From Candidatus Poseidoniaceae archaeon (GTDB lineage: Archaea > Thermoplasmatota > Poseidoniia > Poseidoniales > Poseidoniaceae): 6,675 nucleotides of DNA. Numbering within the stretch: the first letter of the stretch is position 1; each line of letters opens with the position of its first letter. The notes beneath the pieces were generated by a model. The model ran no database searches and had not been told where the DNA came from. It saw only the letters and a program-made list of their open reading frames with translations. Positions 1 to 6,675 of the stretch are shown in pieces. The translations under genes were made by a program, and so were the position numbers. The stretch spans positions 1 through 6,675 of the forward strand of contig DUJJ01000196.1 in NCBI GenBank assembly GCA_013329865.1. The letters are read 5' to 3'.

Positions 1-3000
1 ACAATCATCGCTTTCGTTGATTTTGTCAAAGCAGATGGCAATCAATCCGAATCATTTGATATAGCCTACTTGTATCCACTAGGTTGCGCATTGGTGGTTG
101 CAGGTCTGATGTGGAAATTCTTCATTCCAATCCAGCTCGCTAACCTGCAAGTGGCCTTCGAAATCGACGATGATTTATACGAAGTACACCGCGTTACCAG
201 AGATTTAGATGACGCCAGAGACCTACTATCAGAAGGGTCAGTAGGGTATGGTCTAGGGCTGTATATGATGGGTATGACAGGTGTATTGATACTCATTGGA
301 GAATTTTTATTTGAGCCAGACTTCTTTTACGTACCGACCCTATATATTATTGGGCTGTTAGTTGGAATTCCAATTCTTATATCCCCTTGGGAGACAATGA
401 ATGCTCAATTGGCAAGAAACCAAAAGCCTTCCACGACCAACGCCGTCATGGGATTTTTCCGGAGAACGCTAACATTATTTATTCTTACAGGCATAACTGT
501 TGCATCGTTAATGTATGGTTTCCAAGCGTCCGACAACGGCGTAATTGAACCGTTTTGGCTGGCACTCGCAATGCTGGTTTTCATGTCCCCGACAATTTTT
601 GCGTATGGTAGAATAATGGGAGCATCTTGGAATATGTTGTTAATCGGTAAGTGGCGGACATCAAATGGTCGCCGTAATCCGATTGACCCCGATAAACCAA
701 AGTTCTTCAATCGCCTCTTCTCTCTATTGTTAGTCATTTTCTTATTGACGATGCCAATTACCGCACTTAATGGAATCGTGACAGTAATTTATGTTCTGAT
801 TGTTTCTCCTGACAATTATTCAGAGGTATTGAATTACGGGGGAATCATAGGTCATTCAATCTATGTTCGTATCGACTTGATTTCAGAGATTTTGTTTCAC
901 TGGGAATTTGTTAAGAGTTTACCTCAGTTTCTCTCACTTTATCTTTCGTTAAATATCGCCATCGTAGGTTTAGCATTTATTTTTGAGTTGACGCGTAACT
1001 TGATGTTAGGGGGTCAGAGTTTTGGCGGTGTGTTCGGAGTTATCATTGACAGTCCACGCGACATTAGGACCGAGGTTGAAGCGCAAACAAGACAGTTGAA
1101 ATTTGCTTTTGCTGGTTTCTCAGGTTACACAGTTCTACTCTTGCTATTGGTCTGCTACAAGGAATTCGGTGACTTGATGCCGTTTACTCAAACACTCGAG
1201 ACAGATTACGGTTTTGATGAGGGAATGCGTCTCTTAGCTACGTGGATGTTTATTGCAGTTGGACAGTTGATATTCTTGTTAACCTGGTTGGTGTCAATTA
1301 TTCGGTTTGCCCCTTTGAGGGGTTTGAGATTTGATTTGAACCCAGATGAAAGACGTGAAGGTGCGGTGAGACTGGCTGGTGGGGACTGGATGAGAACTTT
1401 GGTTGATGAAGCAGCACTCGTTGAGGACCTCGACACTCTAATCAGGTTTCAGCGTCGCTCAATCGATGGTGACCCATCTGTTATCCGCTATGAAAAGGCC
1501 CGAGCCCGGATGTGGGAACTAGCTATTCGTGGACTATGGCCATCAGCAATAGAGGAAGCGAGGAAAGTGCTGGCACAAGCAGGTGGTGATGATGATGTGG
1601 CAAGGATGATTATTGCCACCGGCCATATAGCCTCTAGAAGACTCGATGCAGCTCGAGACGCCCTAATGGGTTTGGAACAACCTGAAGGATATGATGAACC
1701 TGAATTGCTAGCATTTGTCTGTGAATGGTTAGACCCATTCACCGGTAATGTTAGTGATGACGATTTTTGGGATTGGGAGAATAATAGTTGCATCAATAAT
1801 TTGCAGCATCAACTACAGATGATTCGAGGCTGGAACCCAAAGCCTAGCACGGACTTCCTTTCCAAAGACCGTTTGTCGAGGGTTGCTCAATTATCGATGA
1901 TATCCTTAATGAGAGCGCAAAGGATGCATGATGATGCCCTAGAATTGGCTTTGAAAATGGTAAGAGTTGATCCTACTGGGGTGAGGCCTAGGATAGCCGC
2001 CGCCTTGTGTTTGATCGATACAGGTGATTGGCATAGCGCTAAATCAATACTCGAGGAGTTAATTAAAAGCGATAAAAACGATCCCAGAGTTTTGGCTCTA
2101 TCCGCCATCTTGGGTGTACCAGTTGACGGGGAGGAATTTGAGGTTGCATTAGTTAGCGGTGAAGGTAAGGCAATGAACAAATGGATTAACCAAGCACCGT
2201 GTAATTCTGTTGCTGCTTTAGGCGTCAAAGGCGGAATGGATGAGGCAATCAATGCTAACTTACTGATTGCGGCACACGAGGCAACGCGCAAACAAATGAC
2301 ACCAAAGTATCAGAGCGGCCGACTTTCAATAATCTTCAACTTTTTCATACTCATACCAATAATCCTGCTTTCTGGTATCTATGTCTACACAGAATATGGT
2401 GAGATGGAGGGATTGGTTGCTGTTGCTTTGTTGCTACTGTCACATTCAACAAGCCGACGGGTATTGCGCCAGCAACGGAAATTAATCCGCCACCGTGATC
2501 AAAAAGCAATGGTTGCGTATGCGAAAAGGATGAAGCGATACAAAGTTGCTCCAGATAAAACTAATATTCCTGTCGGCACTCATATTTTACTATCTGGTAT
2601 TCTGATTTCAGTCAACGGAGTGATACTAGACATAGGCTTGCCGGGATGGATGACGGAGCACCTTCCGAAAGACTCTGATAAAGCGGTAAAATCTCGGCTC
2701 AAGCGTCGCAATAGCAAAATGCAAAAATCTCGTCCACCACGATTAAAACCACTTGGAGAAGGTTGGTGGCTAAAACGGCCTAAGGAAGAGGGTGCAGAAA
2801 TACCTGCGCTGGAACGATTAGTTGGCAAAGTTGCCTATCGTGGGCGTGTCAGCTACACTGAAAGGAAGCAAGGAATAGGTGCACGGCCAACAGGACAAAT
2901 ACCCAGCAGGTCAAGACCAGTACACACTCTTGATTTAGGAAAGCGTGGTATTCCAACTAACACAAGGATTTCTGAAAGAAACTCAACTAAGCCGAAGTTT

Positions 3001-3057
3001 CAGCCGACTTCATCAGTAAGAAGCACCCGAAGGAAACAACCAAGTCGACGTAAATGA
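1..3057 (+). CDS. Polytopic membrane protein with internal TPR-like domain and basic C-terminal tail (5' partial)
   Basis: I do not recognise the family. The frame is open from base 1, so the true start lies upstream; the TTG at 70 and the ATG at 109 fall just before or inside a hydrophobic segment and are poor starts. Counting codon 1 as bases 1-3, 1018 codons are present. Likely membrane segments lie near codons 26-44, 84-103, 109-129, 153-173, 184-203, 237-269, 311-329, 369-386 and 411-436. A soluble alpha-helical stretch follows (about 463-713) with roughly four TPR-like helix pairs near 498-528, 533-568, 628-660 and 663-698; the clearest carries TGDWHSAKSILEELIKSD. Two or three more hydrophobic segments follow (775-796, 802-815, perhaps 859-877). 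From about codon 893 to the end the chain is strongly Lys/Arg-rich and probably disordered, which suggests a cytoplasmic C-terminus. The TPR region suggests a protein-binding scaffold in the membrane. No catalytic motif was seen. The coding call is secure; the function is unknown. Confidence 0.9.
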   Translation, partial: TIIAFVDFVKADGNQSESFDIAYLYPLGCALVVAGLMWKFFIPIQLANLQVAFEIDDDLYEVHRVTRDLDDARDLLSEGSVGYGLGLYMMGMTGVLILIGEFLFEPDFFYVPTLYIIGLLVGIPILISPWETMNAQLARNQKPSTTNAVMGFFRRTLTLFILTGITVASLMYGFQASDNGVIEPFWLALAMLVFMSPTIFAYGRIMGASWNMLLIGKWRTSNGRRNPIDPDKPKFFNRLFSLLLVIFLLTMPITALNGIVTVIYVLIVSPDNYSEVLNYGGIIGHSIYVRIDLISEILFHWEFVKSLPQFLSLYLSLNIAIVGLAFIFELTRNLMLGGQSFGGVFGVIIDSPRDIRTEVEAQTRQLKFAFAGFSGYTVLLLLLVCYKEFGDLMPFTQTLETDYGFDEGMRLLATWMFIAVGQLIFLLTWLVSIIRFAPLRGLRFDLNPDERREGAVRLAGGDWMRTLVDEAALVEDLDTLIRFQRRSIDGDPSVIRYEKARARMWELAIRGLWPSAIEEARKVLAQAGGDDDVARMIIATGHIASRRLDAARDALMGLEQPEGYDEPELLAFVCEWLDPFTGNVSDDDFWDWENNSCINNLQHQLQMIRGWNPKPSTDFLSKDRLSRVAQLSMISLMRAQRMHDDALELALKMVRVDPTGVRPRIAAALCLIDTGDWHSAKSILEELIKSDKNDPRVLALSAILGVPVDGEEFEVALVSGEGKAMNKWINQAPCNSVAALGVKGGMDEAINANLLIAAHEATRKQMTPKYQSGRLSIIFNFFILIPIILLSGIYVYTEYGEMEGLVAVALLLLSHSTSRRVLRQQRKLIRHRDQKAMVAYAKRMKRYKVAPDKTNIPVGTHILLSGILISVNGVILDIGLPGWMTEHLPKDSDKAVKSRLKRRNSKMQKSRPPRLKPLGEGWWLKRPKEEGAEIPALERLVGKVAYRGRVSYTERKQGIGARPTGQIPSRSRPVHTLDLGKRGIPTNTRISERNSTKPKFQPTSSVRSTRRKQPSRRK

Positions 3058-3058
3058 C

Positions 3059-3067
3059 AATAATATA
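3059..3067 (+). promoter_or_regulatory. Candidate archaeal TATA box upstream of glyA
   Basis: The A/T-only run AATAATATA sits directly after the stop of the upstream membrane-protein gene and about 40 bases before the glyA ATG. Archaeal transcription usually starts about 25 bases downstream of the TATA centre, which would put the start near 3089 and give a short leader of about 17 bases. This is a motif-and-distance call only; readthrough from the upstream gene could equally supply transcription. Confidence 0.4.
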
Positions 3068-3098
3068 GGCAATTTGTTCAAAGACTGATTTGTATTCC

Positions 3099-3102
3099 GT
3101 GA
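3099..3102 (+). promoter_or_regulatory. Weak Shine-Dalgarno-like GTGA before glyA
   Basis: GTGA matches the 3' part of the archaeal Shine-Dalgarno consensus GGAGGTGAT but lies only 3 bases before the ATG. An in-frame TGA at 3100-3102 overlaps it and rules out any start further upstream, so the ATG at 3106 is the earliest possible start of glyA. The ribosome-binding role is doubtful. Confidence 0.25.
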
Positions 3103-3105
3103 AGT

Positions 3106-4419
3106 ATGGCGGAAATACCGGGAGCCTGGTCTCCTAGCGAAATTAACCTATCAAAGGCAAACGCAGTTATCGAAGCGACTAAAGCAAGTGGTAATTTATA
3201 TCGAAACGGACTTGGAATGATTGCCTCAGAGAATATCATCTCACCTATGGTGCAAAAAGTTGTCTGCAGTGACCTACACGGTAGGTATGCAGAAGGCTTG
3301 CCTGGTAAGCGATATTATCAAGGCTGTGACGACTTTGATACCATCGAGAGCATCGGAATCGATTTAGCAAAGAAAGTGTTTAACGCTAATTTTGCCAATA
3401 TCCAGTCAATATCTGGGACCGTGTCAAACATTGCTGCTCTAAAGGCACTAGCTAAGCCAGGGGACAAGATAACTGCTGTTTCTACCGCTGATGGCGGCCA
3501 TATATCGCATGCAAGGATGGGCGCTGTTGGATTACGGGATCTAGACTTATCGACATACCCTTGGGATATTGATCGAATGGAGCCAGATGTTGACGGGGCG
3601 TGTAAATTAATTAGGGAGCTTAATCCTAAAGTTTGCCTAATTGGCCAGTCAGTTTTCTTATTTCCAACCCCATTGAAAGAGATTGCTGCTGCAGCGCATG
3701 AGGTCGGTGCAAAGGTCATGTATGACGGTGCCCACGTTCTAGGTTTGATTGCTGGTGGACAATTCCAAGACCCCTTGAGAGAGGGAGCTGATATCATGAC
3801 CGGGTCATCACACAAAACTTTTCCAGGTCCTCAAGGCGGTTTTCTCCTTTCATCGAGTCAAGACGACTCCATGCACAGGAAGTTGAATAATGCGATATTC
3901 CCAGGAACATGTTCATCATACCACCTCCATCACGTTGCTGGTAAAGTGATTGCATTAGCAGAGTTCGAGGAATACGGCGAAACCTACGCCAGAGATATTG
4001 TCCGGAATGCGCAAGCTCTAGGACAATGTTTGGCTGCGGAAGGGTTCGATGTTTTGGCTGAAGGAAGAAATTACACCGCCTCTCATCAAGTCCTCACCAG
4101 ACACGGAGAAATAGACTCTGGTGCCGGAGCCAGAGCGGCACAATTGTTGGAAGATGCAGGGATCGTTACCAACATGAACATGTTACCTGGAGATACCAAA
4201 GCGATGACGCCCTCAGGCTTGCGTTTAGGTGTCCAAGAACTGACCCGAGTTGGTATGGGCGTTAATGAAATGGCCGAAGTAGCCAGACTGTTTGCCAAAG
4301 TCATCCTCGAAGAAAAAGACCCAAGCGCGGTAAAAATGGAGGTCATTGAATTAAAATCTAATTTCCAAACCATCAGATACTGTTTCAATGAAGAAGAGCA
4401 ATCAGGCTATGTCCTTTGA
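3106..4419 (+). CDS. glyA: Serine hydroxymethyltransferase, archaeal type (PLP-dependent)
   Basis: Cytosolic PLP enzyme that interconverts serine and glycine, passing the one-carbon unit to a reduced pterin (tetrahydrofolate, or a methanopterin-type carrier in some archaea). It has 437 residues, close to the usual family length. Conserved elements appear in order: the catalytic Glu42 in IASEN; YAEGLPGKRYYQGC (61-74), with Tyr61 and Glu63; SGTVSN (103-108); GGHISH (130-135), with the PLP-stacking His132; Asp207 and His210 in YDGAH; the Schiff-base Lys237 in SSHKTFPGPQGG; and the substrate-carboxylate Arg373 in SGLRLGVQELTR. The last two motifs have the archaeal rather than the bacterial (HKTLxGPRGG) form. 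All main catalytic residues are present, so it should be active. The ATG is fixed by an in-frame TGA two codons upstream. The next gene starts 9 bases after the stop, suggesting an operon. Which pterin it uses cannot be read from the sequence. Confidence 0.96.
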   Translation: MAEIPGAWSPSEINLSKANAVIEATKASGNLYRNGLGMIASENIISPMVQKVVCSDLHGRYAEGLPGKRYYQGCDDFDTIESIGIDLAKKVFNANFANIQSISGTVSNIAALKALAKPGDKITAVSTADGGHISHARMGAVGLRDLDLSTYPWDIDRMEPDVDGACKLIRELNPKVCLIGQSVFLFPTPLKEIAAAAHEVGAKVMYDGAHVLGLIAGGQFQDPLREGADIMTGSSHKTFPGPQGGFLLSSSQDDSMHRKLNNAIFPGTCSSYHLHHVAGKVIALAEFEEYGETYARDIVRNAQALGQCLAAEGFDVLAEGRNYTASHQVLTRHGEIDSGAGARAAQLLEDAGIVTNMNMLPGDTKAMTPSGLRLGVQELTRVGMGVNEMAEVARLFAKVILEEKDPSAVKMEVIELKSNFQTIRYCFNEEEQSGYVL

Positions 4420-4428
4420 TGTGTTTTC

Positions 4429-5484
4429 ATGCCAATAGTTGAGGACCATAACCAAACCTCTGATGCGGAATTGTCGGCTCGTTTTAACCAGCATTTCTCT
4501 CTTGGCGGAAGCAGCAAATTAGTTGATGCTGAGGGAAATATGTGGTATTTGTCTCAGGACCGTGAATTAGCAAATTTTGTGGCTTTATTTGAGGCAAACA
4601 TAGGTTTGCCAATGGGTAGGGTATTTCATAATTCGGCGGCTGATTCACTGGAACTCATCCTCGAATCAGTTGATGGAAAAAATTTTGGATTTTTTGCTAA
4701 GAGAAACCGGTTAAAATATTTACAAAGCCTGTGGGAAGTTTATGGTTGGGGTGATTTTAATATCAAGCAGAATTCAATTACCACTGAGGTTTTTCCAGCG
4801 GTAATTTCTGGGTTTTATTTGTCGATACTTGAACAATACTTTGGGAAGCGAACGAAAATTCAATGGCGACAATTGCAAGATAATTTGATTATATGCGACG
4901 TTAGTGATCTAGAAACATCGCTTACCAAACCGCCACCATTGCCCAATATGCCATGGGCTACAACTGAACAACACAATGACTCAGTTTACGCGCGAGAAAT
5001 TGAGAGACGGTCAATTGGTTGGGGCATAGATGGCAAGATATCCTATGTTCTACCATGTGACTTGATCAACAGAATCATTTACAACGCTGGTGGTTATACT
5101 GATACATACAATAAATCACTAGGTCAGTATTGGCGACTGAATGGAATAGATAACAGGTATGTTACGTCAACAGTATGTATACTACAGTCCTTGAAGCAGT
5201 TATTCATGACCAGCGATATTTACGTTTTTATTAGTGAGACGAACAACTGGAGCAAAATAATCGACTCTCACCTAAAGCCAACTGGGTTGGGGTCAATAAA
5301 ACATGTGAATTCATCGGGAAATGTGGATGAATTTTCAGTCGAAATCAATCAAACTGCCATTCTCACAATTGGTAAACTGGCGGGTTTGTGGGAACGAGCC
5401 AATGGCAAGCAATCTATCTGTTCGGTTGATTTAACGAGCACCGAGTTCAAGGTTAGGTTTGAGTCATTGCTATCCTACAATTGA
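4429..5484 (+). CDS. Protein of unrecognised family, possibly two tandem V4R-like domains
   Basis: This 351-residue protein has no signal peptide and no clear membrane segment, so it is probably cytosolic. I cannot assign a family from a definite motif. Two regions share a layout: GWG (106-108), a strand, then a helix ending in SILEQYFGK (132-140) and two strands to about 160; and GLG (286-288), a strand, then a helix with KLAGLWERANGK (316-327) and strands to about 345. Ungapped, residues 128-140 and 315-327 share G, E, G and K at the same spacing. The pattern G-x6-E-x3-G followed by strands resembles the end of V4R domains (4-vinyl reductase / heme-NO-binding superfamily, small-ligand sensing), but the cysteines often found there are not conserved. 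A Pro-rich linker (168-175) may separate the halves. The start lies 9 bases after glyA with no clear Shine-Dalgarno site, so translation is probably coupled to glyA. The coding call is firm; the fold is a tentative inference. Confidence 0.85.
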   Translation: MPIVEDHNQTSDAELSARFNQHFSLGGSSKLVDAEGNMWYLSQDRELANFVALFEANIGLPMGRVFHNSAADSLELILESVDGKNFGFFAKRNRLKYLQSLWEVYGWGDFNIKQNSITTEVFPAVISGFYLSILEQYFGKRTKIQWRQLQDNLIICDVSDLETSLTKPPPLPNMPWATTEQHNDSVYAREIERRSIGWGIDGKISYVLPCDLINRIIYNAGGYTDTYNKSLGQYWRLNGIDNRYVTSTVCILQSLKQLFMTSDIYVFISETNNWSKIIDSHLKPTGLGSIKHVNSSGNVDEFSVEINQTAILTIGKLAGLWERANGKQSICSVDLTSTEFKVRFESLLSYN

Positions 5485-5513
5485 ATTTTATCGATGGAGC
5501 ATTGATGGTTAAC

Positions 5514-5521
5514 CTCTATAA
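5514..5521 (+). promoter_or_regulatory. Candidate archaeal TATA box upstream of the TSP3 gene
   Basis: CTCTATAA lies about 50 bases before the ATG at 5570. Starting about 25 bases downstream would place the transcript start near 5544, giving a leader of about 26 bases. It is a partial match to the archaeal TATA consensus (TTTAWATA) and is supported by distance only. Confidence 0.3.
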
Positions 5522-5560
5522 CCGATAGATGGCGAGAGCATTGTAGGCGAAACGCTGCGC

Positions 5561-5565
5561 GTGAT
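5561..5565 (+). promoter_or_regulatory. Weak Shine-Dalgarno-like GTGAT before the TSP3 gene
   Basis: GTGAT matches the 3' end of the archaeal consensus GGAGGTGAT and ends 4 bases before the ATG at 5570. Its GTG is also in frame and could serve as an alternative start adding three residues. An in-frame TAA at 5519-5521 limits any longer N-terminus. Confidence 0.25.
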
Positions 5566-5569
5566 AACT

Positions 5570-6675
5570 ATGTCTCTCAATCCTAATCAAATGGCTTACG
5601 TTGCAATTGTTTCAACACTAATTTTTGGTTCGATATTTGTTGGTGTTTCGGGTGTCTTGCAGACCAGTGAAGGTTTAGGTAATTTTGACAGTGCCGTTGA
5701 AGAAGATATTGCTGGTGATGGTATTGCCACCAATAAGGGAGAGGATACGGATGATGACGGATTATCTGATGTGTTAGAAGAGACCCAATATGGAACGGAT
5801 CCATTGAATGAAGATACCGACGGTGACGGGATGTCCGACGGTTGGGAGGTTGAACACGGCCTCAATCCACTTGACGATGGAGAATCAGACCCGTTGGAAC
5901 AAGACCCGGGCGAGGCTGATGTTGAAGAGGCTGAACAAGAGAATGAGACAGACTCTTGGCCGGACCCAAATCAGGGACCTAACGGTGACCCAGACAATGA
6001 CGGTTTAACCAATCAGCAAGAACAAGAACTAGAAACCGATCCTCAAAGATCTGATACCGACAACGATGGTCTCAACGACAAATGGGAATCAACGTATATG
6101 ATAGAAATCGAAATACCCGGTGGAACATTTACGCTGTTTGACCCACTAAACGGGAATTGGGATTGTGTATTGCTTACCTCAGATGTGAAAAATAATCTCA
6201 GAGAATTATACAACCTAGACGAGGAAACTCCTTCATGGGAAGAATTAGGCAACGGTTTTGGTCAACACTCTTGTGATAATGTGCTAGACTTCGACGACGA
6301 CGGATTAGCTAATTTCCAAGAAGAAATATTTGCCACTGACCCAACTTCTCAAGATTCTGACGGCGATTTGCTGTCGGATGCGGAAGAAATCGCAAGGGAA
6401 CAACTACAACTCTATCGAGCAGTTGGCATTACTCAAGGTATCGATCGTAACAATCAACCCGTGTTCCGTAATTGCAATGATCCTATCAGGGATGATAATA
6501 CTCAAACATTCCCGTTTGATGCACCTTTCATGAATCAGAATACTTCTTGGTTTTATCTTGACGATGATGGTGACGGACTACTCAATGGACCCTCAGATTG
6601 GGATTCAGACGGAGACGGTATGCCAGATGGATATGAGTACTGCTATTCCATTTTCCCGTCGAGTAACGTGATTAA
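5570..6675 (+). CDS. Membrane-anchored or secreted acidic protein with thrombospondin type 3 calcium-binding motifs (3' partial)
   Basis: The frame runs open to the window edge: 368 complete codons and two bases. Residues 8-30 (from MAYVAIVSTLIFG) form a hydrophobic segment after a short N-terminus, acting as a signal peptide or signal anchor; the rest should be outside the cell. Eight DxDxDGxxD-type motifs begin near residues 59, 82, 140, 162, 240, 262, 331 and 345. Several are followed by E-x-x-GTDP-like turns (GTDPLNEDTDGDG), the classic TSP3 arrangement that binds Ca2+ through the aspartates. The motif at 262-270 (DSDGDLLSD) lacks the usual Gly. Cysteines at 199, 235, 302 and 358 lie outside or between the motifs and could form disulfides. 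An acidic linker of about 30 residues (102-131) separates the first two pairs. Such proteins are common in Marine Group II archaea and are thought to be surface or adhesion proteins; any catalytic or binding domain would lie downstream of the window. The ATG is preferred over an in-frame GTG at 5561. Confidence 0.9.
   Translation, partial: MSLNPNQMAYVAIVSTLIFGSIFVGVSGVLQTSEGLGNFDSAVEEDIAGDGIATNKGEDTDDDGLSDVLEETQYGTDPLNEDTDGDGMSDGWEVEHGLNPLDDGESDPLEQDPGEADVEEAEQENETDSWPDPNQGPNGDPDNDGLTNQQEQELETDPQRSDTDNDGLNDKWESTYMIEIEIPGGTFTLFDPLNGNWDCVLLTSDVKNNLRELYNLDEETPSWEELGNGFGQHSCDNVLDFDDDGLANFQEEIFATDPTSQDSDGDLLSDAEEIAREQLQLYRAVGITQGIDRNNQPVFRNCNDPIRDDNTQTFPFDAPFMNQNTSWFYLDDDGDGLLNGPSDWDSDGDGMPDGYEYCYSIFPSSNVI

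Larger units (their letters stand above)
5485..5569 (+). other. Intergenic leader with chained mini-ORFs and small repeats
   Basis: This 85-base gap precedes the TSP3 gene. It contains three tiny ORFs placed end to end (5494-5505, 5505-5528 and 5529-5546), the 8-base palindrome GGTTAACC (5507-5514), an 8-base direct repeat GAGCATTG (5497-5504 and 5536-5543) and a 4-base-pair hairpin candidate, ACGC-TGC-GCGT (5552-5562). Each of these could be chance. No T-rich terminator stronger than AATTTTA (5485-5490 and flank) is seen after the preceding gene. Confidence 0.3.

Noticed and set aside
70..72. TTG as the start of the membrane-protein gene
   Set aside because: The frame is open to base 1 and the residues before it read as plausible protein leading into the first membrane segment, so the start is most likely upstream of the window.
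1887..2291. 134-codon minus-strand open frame opposite the TPR region
   Set aside because: Composition is Ser/Ala/Leu-rich as expected from the complement of the + strand gene; no start signal and no motif.
3318..3815. 165-codon open frame on the minus strand inside glyA
   Set aside because: It lies wholly opposite a gene with all SHMT catalytic motifs, and its translation shows no domain or motif; it is a shadow of the glyA codons.
4419..4442. ATG overlapping the glyA stop (TGATG) as the start of the next gene
   Set aside because: It is in a different frame from the 351-residue gene and ends after seven codons; the in-frame ATG at 4429 is the real start.
5552..5562. Hairpin ACGC-TGC-GCGT just before the TSP3 gene as a regulatory stem-loop
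   Set aside because: The stem is only four base pairs with a three-base loop and cannot be extended; too small to call as a regulator or terminator.
5583..5865. Two overlapping minus-strand open frames opposite the start of the TSP3 gene
   Set aside because: The + strand frame has a signal anchor and repeated Ca2+ motifs; the minus frames are Ser/Pro/His-rich complements of Asp/Gly codons.
1..6675. Search for a defence, CRISPR, mobile-element or biosynthetic cluster signature
   Set aside because: No repeat-spacer array, transposase, integrase, nuclease, helicase or terminal inverted repeats were seen; the genes look like ordinary chromosomal envelope and metabolic genes.

Overview
The window holds four genes, all on the + strand and closely packed: a 5'-truncated polytopic membrane protein with a TPR-like domain (1-3057), a complete archaeal-type serine hydroxymethyltransferase (glyA, 3106-4419), a complete protein of unrecognised family (4429-5484), and a 3'-truncated acidic protein with thrombospondin type 3 (TSP3) calcium-binding motifs (5570-6675). 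I see no tRNA, rRNA, CRISPR array, insertion sequence or credible minus-strand gene.

The organism is most likely an archaeon. The SHMT has the archaeal form of the lysine loop (SSHKTFPGPQGG) and of the C-terminal arginine motif (SGLRLGVQELTR). TATA-like boxes lie at suitable distances upstream of two genes, and Shine-Dalgarno sites are weak or absent. Compact gene order, moderate base composition and an anchored acidic TSP3 protein fit a planktonic marine euryarchaeon of the Candidatus Poseidoniales (Marine Group II, Thermoplasmatota) type. This placement is inference from familiarity; a phylogeny of the SHMT would decide it.

Region 1-3057 encodes about nine predicted membrane segments, a roughly 220-residue helical-repeat domain, two or three further membrane segments and a long, very basic tail. 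A 48-base gap with a TATA-like box follows. glyA and the next gene are 9 bases apart and are probably co-transcribed. The second gene may contain two copies of a V4R-like (small-ligand or heme-NO-binding superfamily) fold; this is the least explained part of the window and the best candidate for something new. An 85-base gap with a second TATA-like box and three chained mini-ORFs leads to the TSP3 protein, which continues beyond the window.

The only metabolic role that can be assigned firmly is glycine/serine and one-carbon metabolism by glyA. The two outer genes look like envelope proteins, but nothing in the sequence ties them functionally to glyA. No complete new system can be shown from this window; the leads are the glyA-linked unknown gene and the membrane-TPR-basic-tail protein.
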